Positions 18,982 through 28,537 of a stretch of 64,000 nt of DNA are shown one piece after another. The notes beneath the pieces were generated by a model. That model was not told where the DNA came from, did no database searches, and saw only the letters and a program-made list of their open reading frames with translations. Position numbers and translations under genes: made by a program. The stretch is from NCBI RefSeq assembly GCF_000712185.1, contig NZ_JOOB01000008.1, positions 1-64,000 on the forward strand. Reading direction: 5' to 3'. Every line of letters begins with the position of its first letter. Positions within the stretch are counted from its first letter, which is position 1. The DNA is from Mycoplasmopsis opalescens ATCC 27921 (GTDB lineage: Bacteria; Bacillota_I; Bacilli_A; Mycoplasmatales; Metamycoplasmataceae).

Positions 18982-19068
18982 AAAAAGAACTAATGACAAT
19001 TTAGTTTTTTTCTTTTTTATCTTCTAAAAAGTCTGTAATACAACAGCTTTAGTTGTAACACGATTTTT
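18982..19068. repeat. 87-bp direct repeat, right copy
   Basis: Repeats the frr 3' end with stop codon and terminator outside any gene. Two base differences from the left copy (C for T in the loop, C for T near the end). Confidence 0.92.
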
Positions 19069-19138
19069 AATTTTTATTTCTCATCTAATTTAAAAATAAA
19101 CTTATTAATTTTTTAAAATTTTATAAAATTATATTAAT

Positions 19139-19214
19139 GCCGTCATAGCTCAGCCGGTAGAGCACATCCATGGTAAGGATGGGGTCGCAGGTTCAAGTCC
19201 TGTTGTCGGCACCA
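19139..19214 (+). tRNA. tRNA-Thr (anticodon GGU)
   Basis: Anticodon stem CATCC/GGATG with loop ATGGTAA, D-arm GCTC/GAGC, T-loop TTCAAGT, CCA encoded. Acceptor GCCGTCA/TGTCGGC leaves U5-U68 unpaired, as in tRNA-Thr(CGU). Confidence 0.95.
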
Positions 19215-19240
19215 TAAGTGTTATAAAACACATCAAAAAT

Positions 19241-19275
19241 AAAAAATAGGATATGGTTGTCAACCTATTTTTTTT
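19241..19275 (+). terminator. terminator after tRNA-Thr(GGU)
   Basis: AAAAAATAGG (19241..19250) pairs with CCTATTTTTT (19264 on) and runs into eight T. Confidence 0.82.
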
Positions 19276-19352
19276 ATATATTATTAGTTATTAAAAATAA
19301 TAATTATTACGTTTGAGTATAATTTATTATTATAAAAAATGAGGTAACAATT

Positions 19353-21152
19353 GTGGAAGCAAAAAATAAACAAGAAAGGGCAGAAATACTTTTTTCCAAA
19401 ACACCTATAAAGAAGGCAATTTGGATCGTAACTATTCCTGCATTATTAACTGCATTTATGGTAGGGCTTTATGGTTTTGTTGATCAAGTTATGATACAAC
19501 ACTTTGTTCCAAGAACCACACACCTCTTTGGAGAAAACGGCATAATTTATGATTTTCTAGAAAGTGGGACAACAAAAATTAATTCTATAAAGTATAAAGA
19601 GTTAGTCATTTTATACAATAAAAGTGCAGCTGAATTGCCTAATAAGGTAATGTTGCAGGAACTAACATCAAATTCAATTGTTGCTGTATCAACAGTTGCA
19701 TCACAACCATTACTGATTTTTAGTAATTCAATTGTTTTCCTTACGCCTGTAGGAACATCAATTTATTACACTAAATGTATATCTAAAAAAATGGAGTTCA
19801 CAGGTAAAAATATATGAGCAACATCGTTTTGAATCTCTGTATCTCTATCATTGTTATCAACTGTTTTTATGTTTATTTTTTCTTTTTCCGGACTGCAAAA
19901 ACAGCTTGTGGGTAGAACGGTTTTAGATACAGAGGTATTAGAGAAAATTAAAACACAATTTGACGAAAAAACCTATAGAGAAGCACTTTTATTACAAGAT
20001 TACTATGATGCAGGCTCTAAAATATCGTTGAAATTTGCACGCCAATATATTTTAATTTTTGGTGCTGGCACAGTTTTACAAGGGCTAGTTTCTTTATTAT
20101 CATTTTTTATTAGAGCAGAAGGACACAACACATATATTATGTTTTGAGGTATTACTGCGAATTTAATTAATATTGGAATGGATTATATATTAATTAGCAT
20201 TGCAAAATTAGGTGTATTAGGTGGTGCTATTGCAACCGTTATTGGATGAACAATTAATGTTGGTGCCTTTGTGATATATATAGTTTATATGGATAGACGC
20301 AAAAAAACCTGAATGACTTTTAAAAATTTATTTAAATTTAACTTTGATAAAAACATTCTGCTACCAAGCTTTTCGCTTGGAGTAAGCGGATTCTTAAGAA
20401 GCTTTGGCGTGGCTGTGAGTTTTGCTGTTTTAAGCCTACTGTACACAAAAACATCATTTTCTAATCCACAGTTTCAAGTTTATTGGTCTAAATCAAGTCC
20501 AATATTAACGTTGTTTTTAATTTCAATTTTTGGCATCAGTGATGGAGCAAGAAGTTTATTTTCATATAATTACACTCAAAAAGATTTTCAACGTTGCAAA
20601 GAAGTATATTATTGAACTTTTGGAGTTGCTATTATTTATGGTGCTTTAGTTTGGATAGGTGTTTCTGCAACTTCTTATCATTTTTGAACTTTTGCACTTA
20701 ATGCTTCAGAAGAATCAAGGGCAGAAGTTGCTAAATTTATTTCAATATTAATGGTTAGAATTTTTACCGTCGCTTTCACTATTTGTTCATTAATGGTATT
20801 TCAAGCAGCGAACGATTCGGCAAAGTCAATATTAGCATCAGTTACTGAAAACTATATTGGTCTTGCCACGATTATTCCTATTGGTGCGCTAGTTGCTTAC
20901 ATTGTCTACTATAACACAGGAAATAAAAATGCTGCTTGCTGAGTCATTACTGCTTTCTTTATTTTAAATTCTCTAGTTTCTTCTTTATTCCTTTTAGGTG
21001 TTTCAATAAATTATGTATTTAAAAAGATTCCTAAAATGGATGAATGCACTAAGCTTTCTTGAAGCAAGCGCCTTGAAAAAAAATTCTTCGATAATGCAGA
21101 AATATTAGAAAAAGAATGACTTGAAAAAATGAAAAAAATAAATGCAGTATAG
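19353..21152 (+). CDS. MATE family multidrug/solute efflux transporter
   Basis: Multispan membrane exporter of the MATE fold, usually driven by Na+ or H+. 599 residues with about twelve hydrophobic segments; AIWIVTIPALLTAFMVGLYG and DQVMIQ near the start are typical of MatE proteins. The mycoplasma form is longer than the usual 450, with an insertion at residues 50-110 and a charged C-terminal tail. GTG start at 19353 after GAGG. Seven or more TGA codons are Trp, so it looks broken with the standard code. Substrate unknown. Confidence 0.85.
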
Positions 21153-21184
21153 TAGAATAATATTTATATAAGCAAGGAGAAGTT

Positions 21185-21937
21185 ATGAATCCAAAATACC
21201 CATTATTAATCATCACTATATGCGGAATATTACTTTTAATGTTCTCAGCATTTGTGATCAAAACCATAGTAGCAGGGAATAAATCGTTAAAAGAACCATT
21301 AATTAAACATAAAGATCTTCGTGCTCAGAAAATTAATTTAATAAGCTCTCTTATTGTTTTTCTTATAAGCATAATTTTTGTTATATGCTGACCGATTGTT
21401 GCTAATCCATTATTAGAACTAAAAAAAGTAAATCCTAAAACCAACGCAGTAATTGAAGAGTGAAAAGAAGCATTTATCTTCATTCAAATCTTATTTATTA
21501 TGCTATCGATAATTTATGCTTCGCTAATATGCCTATGCTACAGTTTAATTAGTAAAAATTTAACAAGAATTGAAAATAAAGATTTTTTAACATATAAAGA
21601 AATTGTTCAAAAAAATGAGTTATCACCATTTTTAGTAAATAATGATCCAATCATTTATAAATTAAAAGTAAAAGTTAATAGTGGAAGAACCATAACATAT
21701 AATGATTTATTAGCTAAATTACAAGGAATAAAAGTTGATAAGAAAGATGATAAAACAATTGAAAATGCTATTGAATTAGTTTATAGTTTTGCATTGTTAA
21801 GTGATAGTGAGAAGTTTGAAAACAATAATGAAAAAATTAAAATTATACTTATGGCAGCATTAAAAGATTTATCGTACCTTTTTGATCTTTCTCTAGAAAC
21901 TATTGAGCAAAAATTCCAAAAAATATTTATAGGATAA
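21185..21937 (+). CDS. uncharacterised membrane protein
   Basis: 250 residues; ATG 21185 follows AAGGAG. Hydrophobic segments at about 7-30, 52-72 and 100-120, then a soluble C-terminal half of about 130 residues with a regular helical pattern (DLLAKLQGIKVDKKDDKTIENAI). I do not recognise the family. Lies 32 bp behind the MATE gene and may be co-transcribed. A palindromic element follows 10 bp after the stop. Confidence 0.75.
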
Positions 21938-21947
21938 AATAGGGTTT

Positions 21948-22002
21948 TGATATGTACCCTCCTTACTGGTTTTTGTTTGTCCAGTAAAGAGGGTACATAT
22001 CA
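21948..22002. mobile_element. 55-bp palindromic element, copy 2
   Basis: TGATATGTACCCTC ... GAGGGTACATATCA, arms of 23 bp with two mismatches, loop TTTTGTTTG. Lies right after the stop of the 250-residue membrane protein and could serve as its terminator. Confidence 0.8.
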
Positions 22003-22021
22003 TTTTGAAAAAAAATATAAT

Positions 22022-22107
22022 AAAAATAGTCGCTGTGATATGCACACTCGTTATTGGTTTTTCTTTGTCCAATAAAGAGGGTACATATCAAAAAAACGAC
22101 TATTTTT
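22022..22107 (-). terminator. rpsT terminator split by a palindromic element
   Basis: AAAAATAGTCG (22022..22032) and CGACTATTTTT (22097..22107) are exact complements, a typical terminator stem for the minus-strand rpsT gene. The 55-bp palindrome 22036..22090 fills the loop between them. Confidence 0.7.
22036..22090. mobile_element. 55-bp palindromic element, copy 3 (inside terminator loop)
   Basis: TGATATGCACACTCG ... GAGGGTACATATCA with TTATTGG/TCCAATAA inner arms. Only 33 bp separate it from copy 2. Confidence 0.8.
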
Positions 22108-22118
22108 TAATGAGGTAA

Positions 22119-22391
22119 TTAAGCTTCAACTTTAGCTTGTTGATTTGCAAAAAGTGCTAAACGAGATGACTTTCTAGCACCCTTGTTTGGGTGGAAAACA
22201 CCTTTTTGAACAGCTGTAGCAATTAATGAATGAGCTTTGTTTACAAGTTCACCAGCATTAGCCTCTTTAGCAATAAGTGCTTCACGAGCGGCACGAATTG
22301 CTTTACGCACTCTAGTTTTCATAGCATTGTTTCTTACACGGTTTTGTTCCATTTTAGCAATGCTTTTAACTTTAGATTTAATATTTGCCAT
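22119..22391 (-). CDS. rpsT: 30S ribosomal protein S20
   Basis: S20 binds 16S rRNA early in small-subunit assembly. 90 residues, highly basic, with ANIKSKVKSIAKMEQNRVRN at the start and the C-terminal HPNKGARKSSRL block. ATG preceded by GGGAGG. Monocistronic and divergent from rimP. Confidence 0.96.
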   Translation of the reverse strand: MANIKSKVKSIAKMEQNRVRNNAMKTRVRKAIRAAREALIAKEANAGELVNKAHSLIATAVQKGVFHPNKGARKSSRLALFANQQAKVEA

Positions 22392-22473
22392 TTTTACCTC
22401 CCCTTTTTTTATTTAAAAAAATCTTATTTATTATAAACTAAAAATTAATATGATAAAATAAATTTATCTAGAG

Positions 22474-22510
22474 AAAGGAGTTGCTTAGTTGCAACTCTTT
22501 AATATTTTTT
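22474..22510 (+). promoter_or_regulatory. terminator-like hairpin in the rimP-nusA leader (possible attenuator)
   Basis: GAGTTGC/GCAACTC with flanking AAA/TTT (one bulged G), loop TTAGTT, followed by AATATTTTTT, all 10 bp before the rimP ribosome site. Such a hairpin-plus-T-run inside a leader resembles an attenuator. A -10-like GATAAAAT lies at about 22452. Confidence 0.5.
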
Positions 22511-22520
22511 AAGGAGCACT

Positions 22521-22961
22521 ATGAATTGGAAAGAAATTTTTAGCAAATGTGAACTTAGCAAAGAAATTTTAGATGCAAAAATAGTAAAAGAAGATGGAAT
22601 GAATTTGCTTGAAATTACTGTAAATAAGCATGATTTGGAACAAATAGAATTAATAAGCCAAAAAATAAATTTTTATTTTGATAGTTTAGATAAAAATATA
22701 ACTGACCAAATCGATTCACTCACTATATTATCACCAGGAGTAAGTAGTGATATACAATTTGAAGAACTAAGTGGCTACATTGGTAAAAATTTATTTATTA
22801 AATTAAAAAAATCAGAAAATAAAACAATGGAATATATTGCTGTTTTGTTAGAAGTTAATAATGATAATATTTTAATAAAATGGAATTCAAAAGGTAACAT
22901 TAGAAAAATTCAAGTTTCCAAAGAAAATATTAAACAAATCGAGGAATACATTAAATTTTAA
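22521..22961 (+). CDS. rimP: ribosome maturation factor RimP
   Basis: RimP assists 30S assembly. The 146-residue sequence is weakly conserved; SPGVSSDIQFEELSGYIGKN resembles the family 'SPG.dr.l....f...iG' block, and the gene stands directly before nusA, as in most bacteria. ATG 22521 follows AAGGAG. First gene of the rimP-nusA-ylxR-infB-apt run. Confidence 0.82.
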   Translation: MNWKEIFSKCELSKEILDAKIVKEDGMNLLEITVNKHDLEQIELISQKINFYFDSLDKNITDQIDSLTILSPGVSSDIQFEELSGYIGKNLFIKLKKSENKTMEYIAVLLEVNNDNILIKWNSKGNIRKIQVSKENIKQIEEYIKF

Positions 22962-22970
22962 GGAGAAAAC

Positions 22971-24599
22971 ATGCGTACAAAAAAGAATACTGATGCAATA
23001 ACTAAAAGTGAAGGACAAATACTTTATGACTTATTCTATGACTTTTCTAAACGTGAATTTTTCACTTTAAGTGACATTGTTCAAATTTTTAACCGCGAAA
23101 CAACCAAAATTCTCGCTAGATTAGACCCTGATACAGAAATTAGTTATGAAATTGATGAAGATAAAAAAGTAATTAATGTTTATAACTTAAACGCTATAGT
23201 CTGTGACGATGAAGAAGAAGACGAAATTTTATTATCCTTATCTTATGTTAAGTTAGCGGAAGCTAAGTTGATTGATTCTAAAATTCAAGAAGGCGATACT
23301 ATCAAAAAAACTATTTCGCTTAAAGAAGTTGCTAAATATGTTGAAGAACAAAAAGCTTCTAATATTTTAAAAGCAATTCATGCATCACTTATCCAAGCTA
23401 TTTCAACATTAAAAAAGAAAAAGATTTTTGACAAATACAAGGATAGAATAGGCGAAAAAGTTCAAATTCAATTTAGCTCAAAAAACAAAGACGGATCTTG
23501 AAATGTCCAAATTATTGATGAAGGTGATTTAACAATTAGTGCTTATTTACCCTCAACATTAATATCGTCTAAACGTAAAATTAACCCCGGTAATTTCTCA
23601 TCAGCAATTATTGAATCAGTAGAGGAGGAAACAAGATTAAGTCAAATTCAAGTTTCATTAGATTCTCCTAAAATGGTTATTGAAATGATCAAAAGAGAAA
23701 TTCCTGAAGTTGCAGACGGACTAATAAACATAGTAAAAGTAACTCGTCAACCAGGAGAAAGAACTAAAGTTGCTATTGCTAAAAATACTGATAATTATTT
23801 AGCAAAAGATATTGACGAATATGGTTCAATTATAGGTCAAAATGCAGCAAGAATCAAAACTATAAGTGATCAATTAGATGGCGAAGCCATAGACATTATT
23901 GCCTATGATAATGATATAAAAAGATACATTAGTAATGCAATGGCACCTGGTAAGATTTTTGACGTAGTATCTAAAAATATAGTATCAGAAAAACAAATGT
24001 ACTTTGTTATTGTTGAAAAAGACAATGCGACACTAGCTATAGGACGTAAAGGTATTAATGTTAAATTAGCTTCAGAACTTGTAGGTGTTAAGATTGATGT
24101 TATTACAACCGAGGAAGCAAGAACAAAAGGGATTGTATTTGATGGTGCTTATCGAAGTGCAGCTCGTGCTAAAAATACTGTAGACAGCCAATTTTCACCT
24201 AGATATCGCGACAATAATTCAACAAAAAGAAATAACAAATTTAATAACATAAATGTTGTAATTGATAGTTTTGATAGCGATGTTAGAGCATTTAAAGAAC
24301 AAGAAGAAAATCAAGAATTTAACTCTTATGAAATGGACTTCGAAGAATTATTCAAACAACATATGGGTGAAATTTCATCAGAAGAATCCGATGAAATGGA
24401 TTCTGAAGCTGAAGACAACAAAGTTGAATTAACTGCTGAACAAGAAAAGAAAGTGGCAAAAGAATCTAAATCTACTGCGGAAGACTACAAACGTATTAAA
24501 GAAACATTAAAAGACTTTAAAGTCGATGATGATCTTAAATCATTTGGCCTTGACAATGACTTTGACTTAAGTGATTTTGATGATGAAGATTGAAACTAA
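22971..24599 (+). CDS. nusA: transcription termination/antitermination protein NusA
   Basis: NusA binds RNA polymerase and nascent RNA, acting in pausing and termination. N-terminal domain, S1 domain (about residues 165-235), then two KH domains visible as IGQNAARIKTIS and LAIGRKGINVKLASEL. 542 residues, longer than the Firmicutes form (about 370), with an acidic Glu/Asp-rich tail from about residue 420. A TGA in the S1 part and another next to last codon are Trp; the stop is TAA 24597..24599. Overlaps ylxR by 17 bases. Confidence 0.95.
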
Positions 24600-24885
24600 A
24601 AAATGAAATCGAAAGTGCATTGTTACAGGCGAAATAGTTGAAATTAATAAATTAGTGCGCTTTGATTTTGATAAAAAAAATAATCAAATCACATTAGATT
24701 TAGAAAAAAATAAAAAAGGTCGAGGAGCATATTTCATTCCTTTAAAAGAAAACTGACAAAAAATAGTAAAAACTAGAGGATTAAATCGTGCATTTAGAAC
24801 TTCTGTAGACAACGAAGTTTATAAAAATATTGAAATAGAGTTAGAGGAGACAATATGGCAAAAGATAAAAGAAGAAGCAATATAA
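24583..24885 (+). CDS. YlxR-like RNA-binding protein (DUF448)
   Basis: 100 residues in the conserved nusA-ylxR-infB position. KKWNRKCIVTGEIVEINKL and KGRGAYFIP match the YlxR pattern of an RKC motif followed by GRGAY. Two TGA codons are Trp. ATG 24583 lies inside the nusA end, and the stop (24883..24885) lies 31 bases inside infB, so it is tightly overlapped on both sides. YlxR proteins bind RNA and, in some bacteria, RNase P RNA; role here inferred. Confidence 0.85.
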
Positions 24886-26663
24886 AAGAGGTTCAGAGCC
24901 AAATTAATAATATTAAAACCGAAGTCAAAGGTGGTACATTTATTTTTACTAATAAAATGCCTCTTGGGGAGTTTGCAACAAAAATTGGCATGAATATCAA
25001 TAGTTTGATTAAGTATTTCCTTATGAAGGGAAAAATGTATCAAATCAACCATATTTTAGAAGAAGAAGAAATAGCGGAAGTTTGTCTTGAACAAGGTTTG
25101 GATTTCAAAAAAGAAGATTCTATTGATGCATCTAACTATTTAAATATGGTTCATTTTGATGATCCTGAAGATGAATTATCTCCAAAACCTCCCGTTGTAA
25201 CTATTATGGGTCACGTAAACCATGGAAAAACTACGCTAGTTGACTACATTCGTAAAACTAAAGTTGCAGCGACCGAAACCTCTGGAATCACTCAACACGT
25301 AAGTGCATACCAAATTAAACACCAAGATAAATATATAACTTTAATTGACACACCAGGACATGAAGTCTTTACTCAAATGCGTTCTCGTGGGGCAAAAATT
25401 ACCGATATAGTAGTTTTAGTTGTAGCTGCAGATGATGGAGTTATGCCTCAAACTCGTGAAGCAATCGAACATGCTAATTTAGCCAAGGCTTCAATAATTG
25501 TTTTTGTTAATAAAATGGACAAACCACAAAAGAATTTGGAAAAATTAAAGAGTCAATTACTAGAGGCTGGAGTAGTTTTAGAAGAGTATGGAGGCGATGT
25601 TCCTGTTATTTATGGTTCTGCTATAAATGGGCAAGGAGTTGATGAATTACTCGCTAATATAGGCGTTTTAGCTGAATTATTAGATTTAAAAGCTAATAAT
25701 AATCGTCATGCTTCAGGTGTTGTTGTTGACTCACGAAGTGATAAAGGAGCCGGCGTTGTTACGTTATTAATTATTAAAAACGGAACTCTTTTAAAGGGTG
25801 ACTTTATCGTTGCTGGTTCATCTTATGGACGTGTAAAAAGCATGTTAAACTCATCGACTAGACGTCCTATTGAGGAAGCTTTTCCAGGAATGCCTGTAAT
25901 TATTCACGGCCTTAACACTTCTCCTTTAGCTGGGGATAGATTCATCTGTTTCGAAGATGAAAAATTTGCCAAAAAAATTGCTTTAGAGAAAGCAAATATT
26001 GACAAAACTCGTGAATTATCAAATAGGTCAACAAACAACAATAAAGATGAAGGTAGAAAAATCCTTAATATTATTGTCAGAGCTGATGTTCAAGGAACCG
26101 CAGAGGCAATTAGAGGTGGTATAGATGGAAAATCAAATAATGATGCAATTATTAAGGTTATTGGAGCTCAAACCGGAATGGTTAATAACCAAGATTTATT
26201 ATTAGCTCAAGCTTCTGACGCCGTTATTATTTCATTTAGAATGAAACCGACGCCAAATATCAAACAAAGCGCTAAACAAAGTGGTATAAGAATCGCTTAT
26301 TATGAATCTGTTTTTGAAGTTATAGCTGACATCGAAAAAATGCTCGATGGCGAAAAGACTATTGTTTACGAGGAAAGAAAAACAGGTTCAGCCCACATTG
26401 TTAAATTATTCTTCTATTCAAAAGTTGGAACTATTGCAGGATGCATCGTCGACGAAGGTGTTGTAAAAGCCAATGCAAAAGTCAAAGTATTTAGAAATAG
26501 AAAATTAATTTATGAAGGTGTAATTGATTCATTAAAACGTGGACTTGATGATGCGAAAGAAGTTGATAAAGGAAATGATTTTGGTACGCATATTAAGAAG
26601 TTTAATGATTTAAAAGAAGATGATATTTTAGAATTTTTCGAAGATGTACCTGTTACCATTTAA
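24855..26663 (+). CDS. infB: translation initiation factor IF-2
   Basis: GTPase that places initiator tRNA on the ribosome. G1 GHVNHGKTTLVDYI (about residues 118-131), DTPGHEVF for G3 and NKMDKP for G4 are all present, followed by the C-terminal fMet-tRNA-binding domains. 602 residues: the long N-terminal extension of other bacteria is missing, as usual in mycoplasmas. Starts inside ylxR. Confidence 0.97.
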   Translation: MAKDKRRSNIKEVQSQINNIKTEVKGGTFIFTNKMPLGEFATKIGMNINSLIKYFLMKGKMYQINHILEEEEIAEVCLEQGLDFKKEDSIDASNYLNMVHFDDPEDELSPKPPVVTIMGHVNHGKTTLVDYIRKTKVAATETSGITQHVSAYQIKHQDKYITLIDTPGHEVFTQMRSRGAKITDIVVLVVAADDGVMPQTREAIEHANLAKASIIVFVNKMDKPQKNLEKLKSQLLEAGVVLEEYGGDVPVIYGSAINGQGVDELLANIGVLAELLDLKANNNRHASGVVVDSRSDKGAGVVTLLIIKNGTLLKGDFIVAGSSYGRVKSMLNSSTRRPIEEAFPGMPVIIHGLNTSPLAGDRFICFEDEKFAKKIALEKANIDKTRELSNRSTNNNKDEGRKILNIIVRADVQGTAEAIRGGIDGKSNNDAIIKVIGAQTGMVNNQDLLLAQASDAVIISFRMKPTPNIKQSAKQSGIRIAYYESVFEVIADIEKMLDGEKTIVYEERKTGSAHIVKLFFYSKVGTIAGCIVDEGVVKANAKVKVFRNRKLIYEGVIDSLKRGLDDAKEVDKGNDFGTHIKKFNDLKEDDILEFFEDVPVTI

Positions 26664-26690
26664 TCTATAGTACAGGCAAAAAGGATGAAA

Positions 26691-27203
26691 ATGAATTTAA
26701 AAGATTATGTACGCGATATCCCTAATTTTCCAAAAAAAGGGGTTGTGTTTAAGGATATTTCTCCTCTTTTAGCAGATGGCGAAGCATTGCACAATACGAT
26801 AAATCAATTTGCTGAAATTGCTAAAGATTGTGATGTTATCGTTGGTCCAGATGCTCGTGGTTTTCTATTCGGAACTCCAACAGCAGCAGTATTAAAAAAA
26901 CCTTTTATAATGGTTAGAAAGCCTGGTAAATTACCTGGTAAGGTTATTTCAAGAGGTTATGATCTTGAGTATGGTAATAATGTTCTCCAAATCCAAGATG
27001 GATTTATCAAGCCTGGTCAAACCGTCGTAATTATTGATGATGTTTTGGCCACAGGAGGAACCACTCAAGCCGTTATAAAATTACTAACCGAACAAAAAGC
27101 AATTGTTAAGAAAGTAATTTTATTACTTGAATTAGAAAGCTTAAAAGGTCGTGAAGTTTTAGAATCTCACGGTGTTGAAGTTCACTCATTAATCAAATAT
27201 TAA
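26691..27203 (+). CDS. apt: adenine phosphoribosyltransferase
   Basis: Salvages adenine to AMP with PRPP, a key purine route in these auxotrophs. The PRPP-binding VVIIDDVLATGGTTQA is clear (residues 111-126), and DYVRDIPNFPKKGVVFKDI opens the family. 170 residues from ATG 26691, which has AAAAGG at good spacing; ATG 26685 touches that site and is less likely. Last gene of the nusA-infB run, followed by a terminator. Confidence 0.95.
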   Translation: MNLKDYVRDIPNFPKKGVVFKDISPLLADGEALHNTINQFAEIAKDCDVIVGPDARGFLFGTPTAAVLKKPFIMVRKPGKLPGKVISRGYDLEYGNNVLQIQDGFIKPGQTVVIIDDVLATGGTTQAVIKLLTEQKAIVKKVILLLELESLKGREVLESHGVEVHSLIKY

Positions 27204-27227
27204 AGCGAGGAAATCGCTTTTTATTTT
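27202..27227 (+). terminator. terminator of the nusA-infB-apt operon
   Basis: AAAGCGA/TCGCTTT with loop GGAAA, then TTATTTTT; begins in the apt stop codon. Confidence 0.82.
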
Positions 27228-27307
27228 TAAAAGTTTAAATTTTCATACTTTTTAATCCTTTTTTATAAAGTTTATTATAATAATTAAAATACTATAAAGG
27301 AGTTTTT

Positions 27308-27811
27308 ATGATTAAAACAGTTTATCTTGCTGGCGGATGTTTTTGAGGAGTTGAAGCATTTTTTAAACAGTTGCTAGGTGTTAAATCAACAAAAACATGC
27401 TATGTTAATGGTGGGTATGAAGGAGTTGATTATAAAACAGTTTGTAAAGGATCAGATCATGCAGAAGCAATAGAGTTAGTTTATGATGACGAAATTCTTA
27501 GTGAAAATATCATTTGAGAAGCTTTTTTAACTATTATAGATCCATATTCTTATCATCAACAAGGTAATGATAAAGGTTCACAATATAGAACTGGAGTCTA
27601 TACTAATGATGCTAAATTACTCAATAAATTTAAAAAATATAATGTAAAATTTATTGAAAGTGAAGGTAAACAAAATTTTATAGAATTTTTGCCAGTAACT
27701 GATGTAACAATTGCTGAAGATTACCATCAAGATTATTTAGGTAAAAATCCACTAGGATATTGCCATGTTGATTTAAATTCTGGCAAAGAGGAGTGAAAAA
27801 AAAGAGGTTAA
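27308..27811 (+). CDS. msrA: peptide methionine-S-sulfoxide reductase MsrA
   Basis: Repairs oxidised methionine in proteins. The nucleophile Cys11 lies in GGCFWGVEAFF; the acidic/aromatic stretch DPYSYHQQGNDKGSQYR and the C-terminal ITIAEDYHQDYL-like AEDYHQDYLGKNP block match MsrA. 167 residues through TGA codons (Trp in CFW). ATG 27308 after AAGGAG. Two bases before the GTG of the membrane protein that follows. Useful against host oxidants. Confidence 0.94.
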
Positions 27812-27812
27812 A

Positions 27813-28463
27813 GTGCAAGTTAAATTAAAGTCTGAACTTAACCAAAATCATAGTAGCCAAGCGAAATTAGTAACAAATAAGTCAAGTGTGAGCTTATATA
27901 AAATTGTTACTAGCGCAGTATATATTGCTTGGTATTTTGCTGCAGCTTTTACTATTTATTTAGGATATATACCTTTCGGCCATACACAACTAACTTTTTT
28001 ACCCGCAATATTAACTATTTCAATTTTACATTTAGGTTTTTTTGGGTCTTTAGTGTCTGGTTTAGGCTTTGGATTTTCTTCATTTATTGCAGCATATATT
28101 TTGGGTATTATAAAATATCAAAATTTTGATATTTCAGTTATACCAAGGTTCTTGACTTCCATATTAGTGTATTTAATTTATTTACTTTTAAAAACACATA
28201 AAAATCCTAAACTTTGGAAAGTTATTTTAATGGCTTTTTTTGCGGTTTTCTTTAACATTATTTTAACATTATCTGCACAATATTTTCATCACCATTATAT
28301 AGCCGAGCTAAAAGGAATTTTACCTGTTAAGGAGTGAATAATAACACACCCAGTGAATTTAATTGGTGAACCAATAATATGTATTATTGTAGCCACAGCT
28401 CTATATCCAATTGGTATGCATCTAAGAAAAAAATACAAAAACTTGAAACTTATTATGTGATAA
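27813..28463 (+). CDS. membrane protein, probably ECF-transporter substrate-binding (S) component
   Basis: 216 residues with five to six hydrophobic helices after a polar N-terminus of about 28 residues. GYIPFGHTQLTFLPAILTI and HLGFFGSLVSGLGFG resemble the helix pattern of vitamin-binding S components of energy-coupling factor transporters, which share a common EcfAAT module encoded elsewhere. GTG start 27813, directly after msrA; TGA codons are Trp, stop TAA 28461..28463. The vitamin or other ligand cannot be told. Confidence 0.6.
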
Positions 28464-28470
28464 CATTATT

Positions 28471-28503
28471 ACCTAAAAACACTGTACCACAGTAATTTTA
28501 GGT
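28471..28503. repeat. ACTGTA-core hairpin, copy 4
   Basis: ACCTAAAAAC (28471..28480) pairs with AATTTTAGGT (28494..28503) around ACTGTACCACAGT. Directly after the ECF-S-like gene. Confidence 0.65.
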
Positions 28504-28514
28504 AATAAATAAAT

Positions 28515-28537
28515 AAAAAACAGGGTTCCTGTTTTTT
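28515..28537. terminator. bidirectional terminator between the ECF-S-like and yihY-like genes
   Basis: AAAAAACAGG/CCTGTTTTTT, perfect 10-bp stem, loop GTT. The minus-strand gene stops at its edge (28536). Confidence 0.85.

Noticed and set aside
19353-21152. MATE gene as a pseudogene broken into five pieces
   Set aside because: All breaks are TGA codons in one constant frame, which is sense (Trp) in this organism.
21948-22090. Two nearby palindromes as a CRISPR array
   Set aside because: Only two units, each self-complementary, with a 33-bp gap and no cas genes; they match the dispersed element family.
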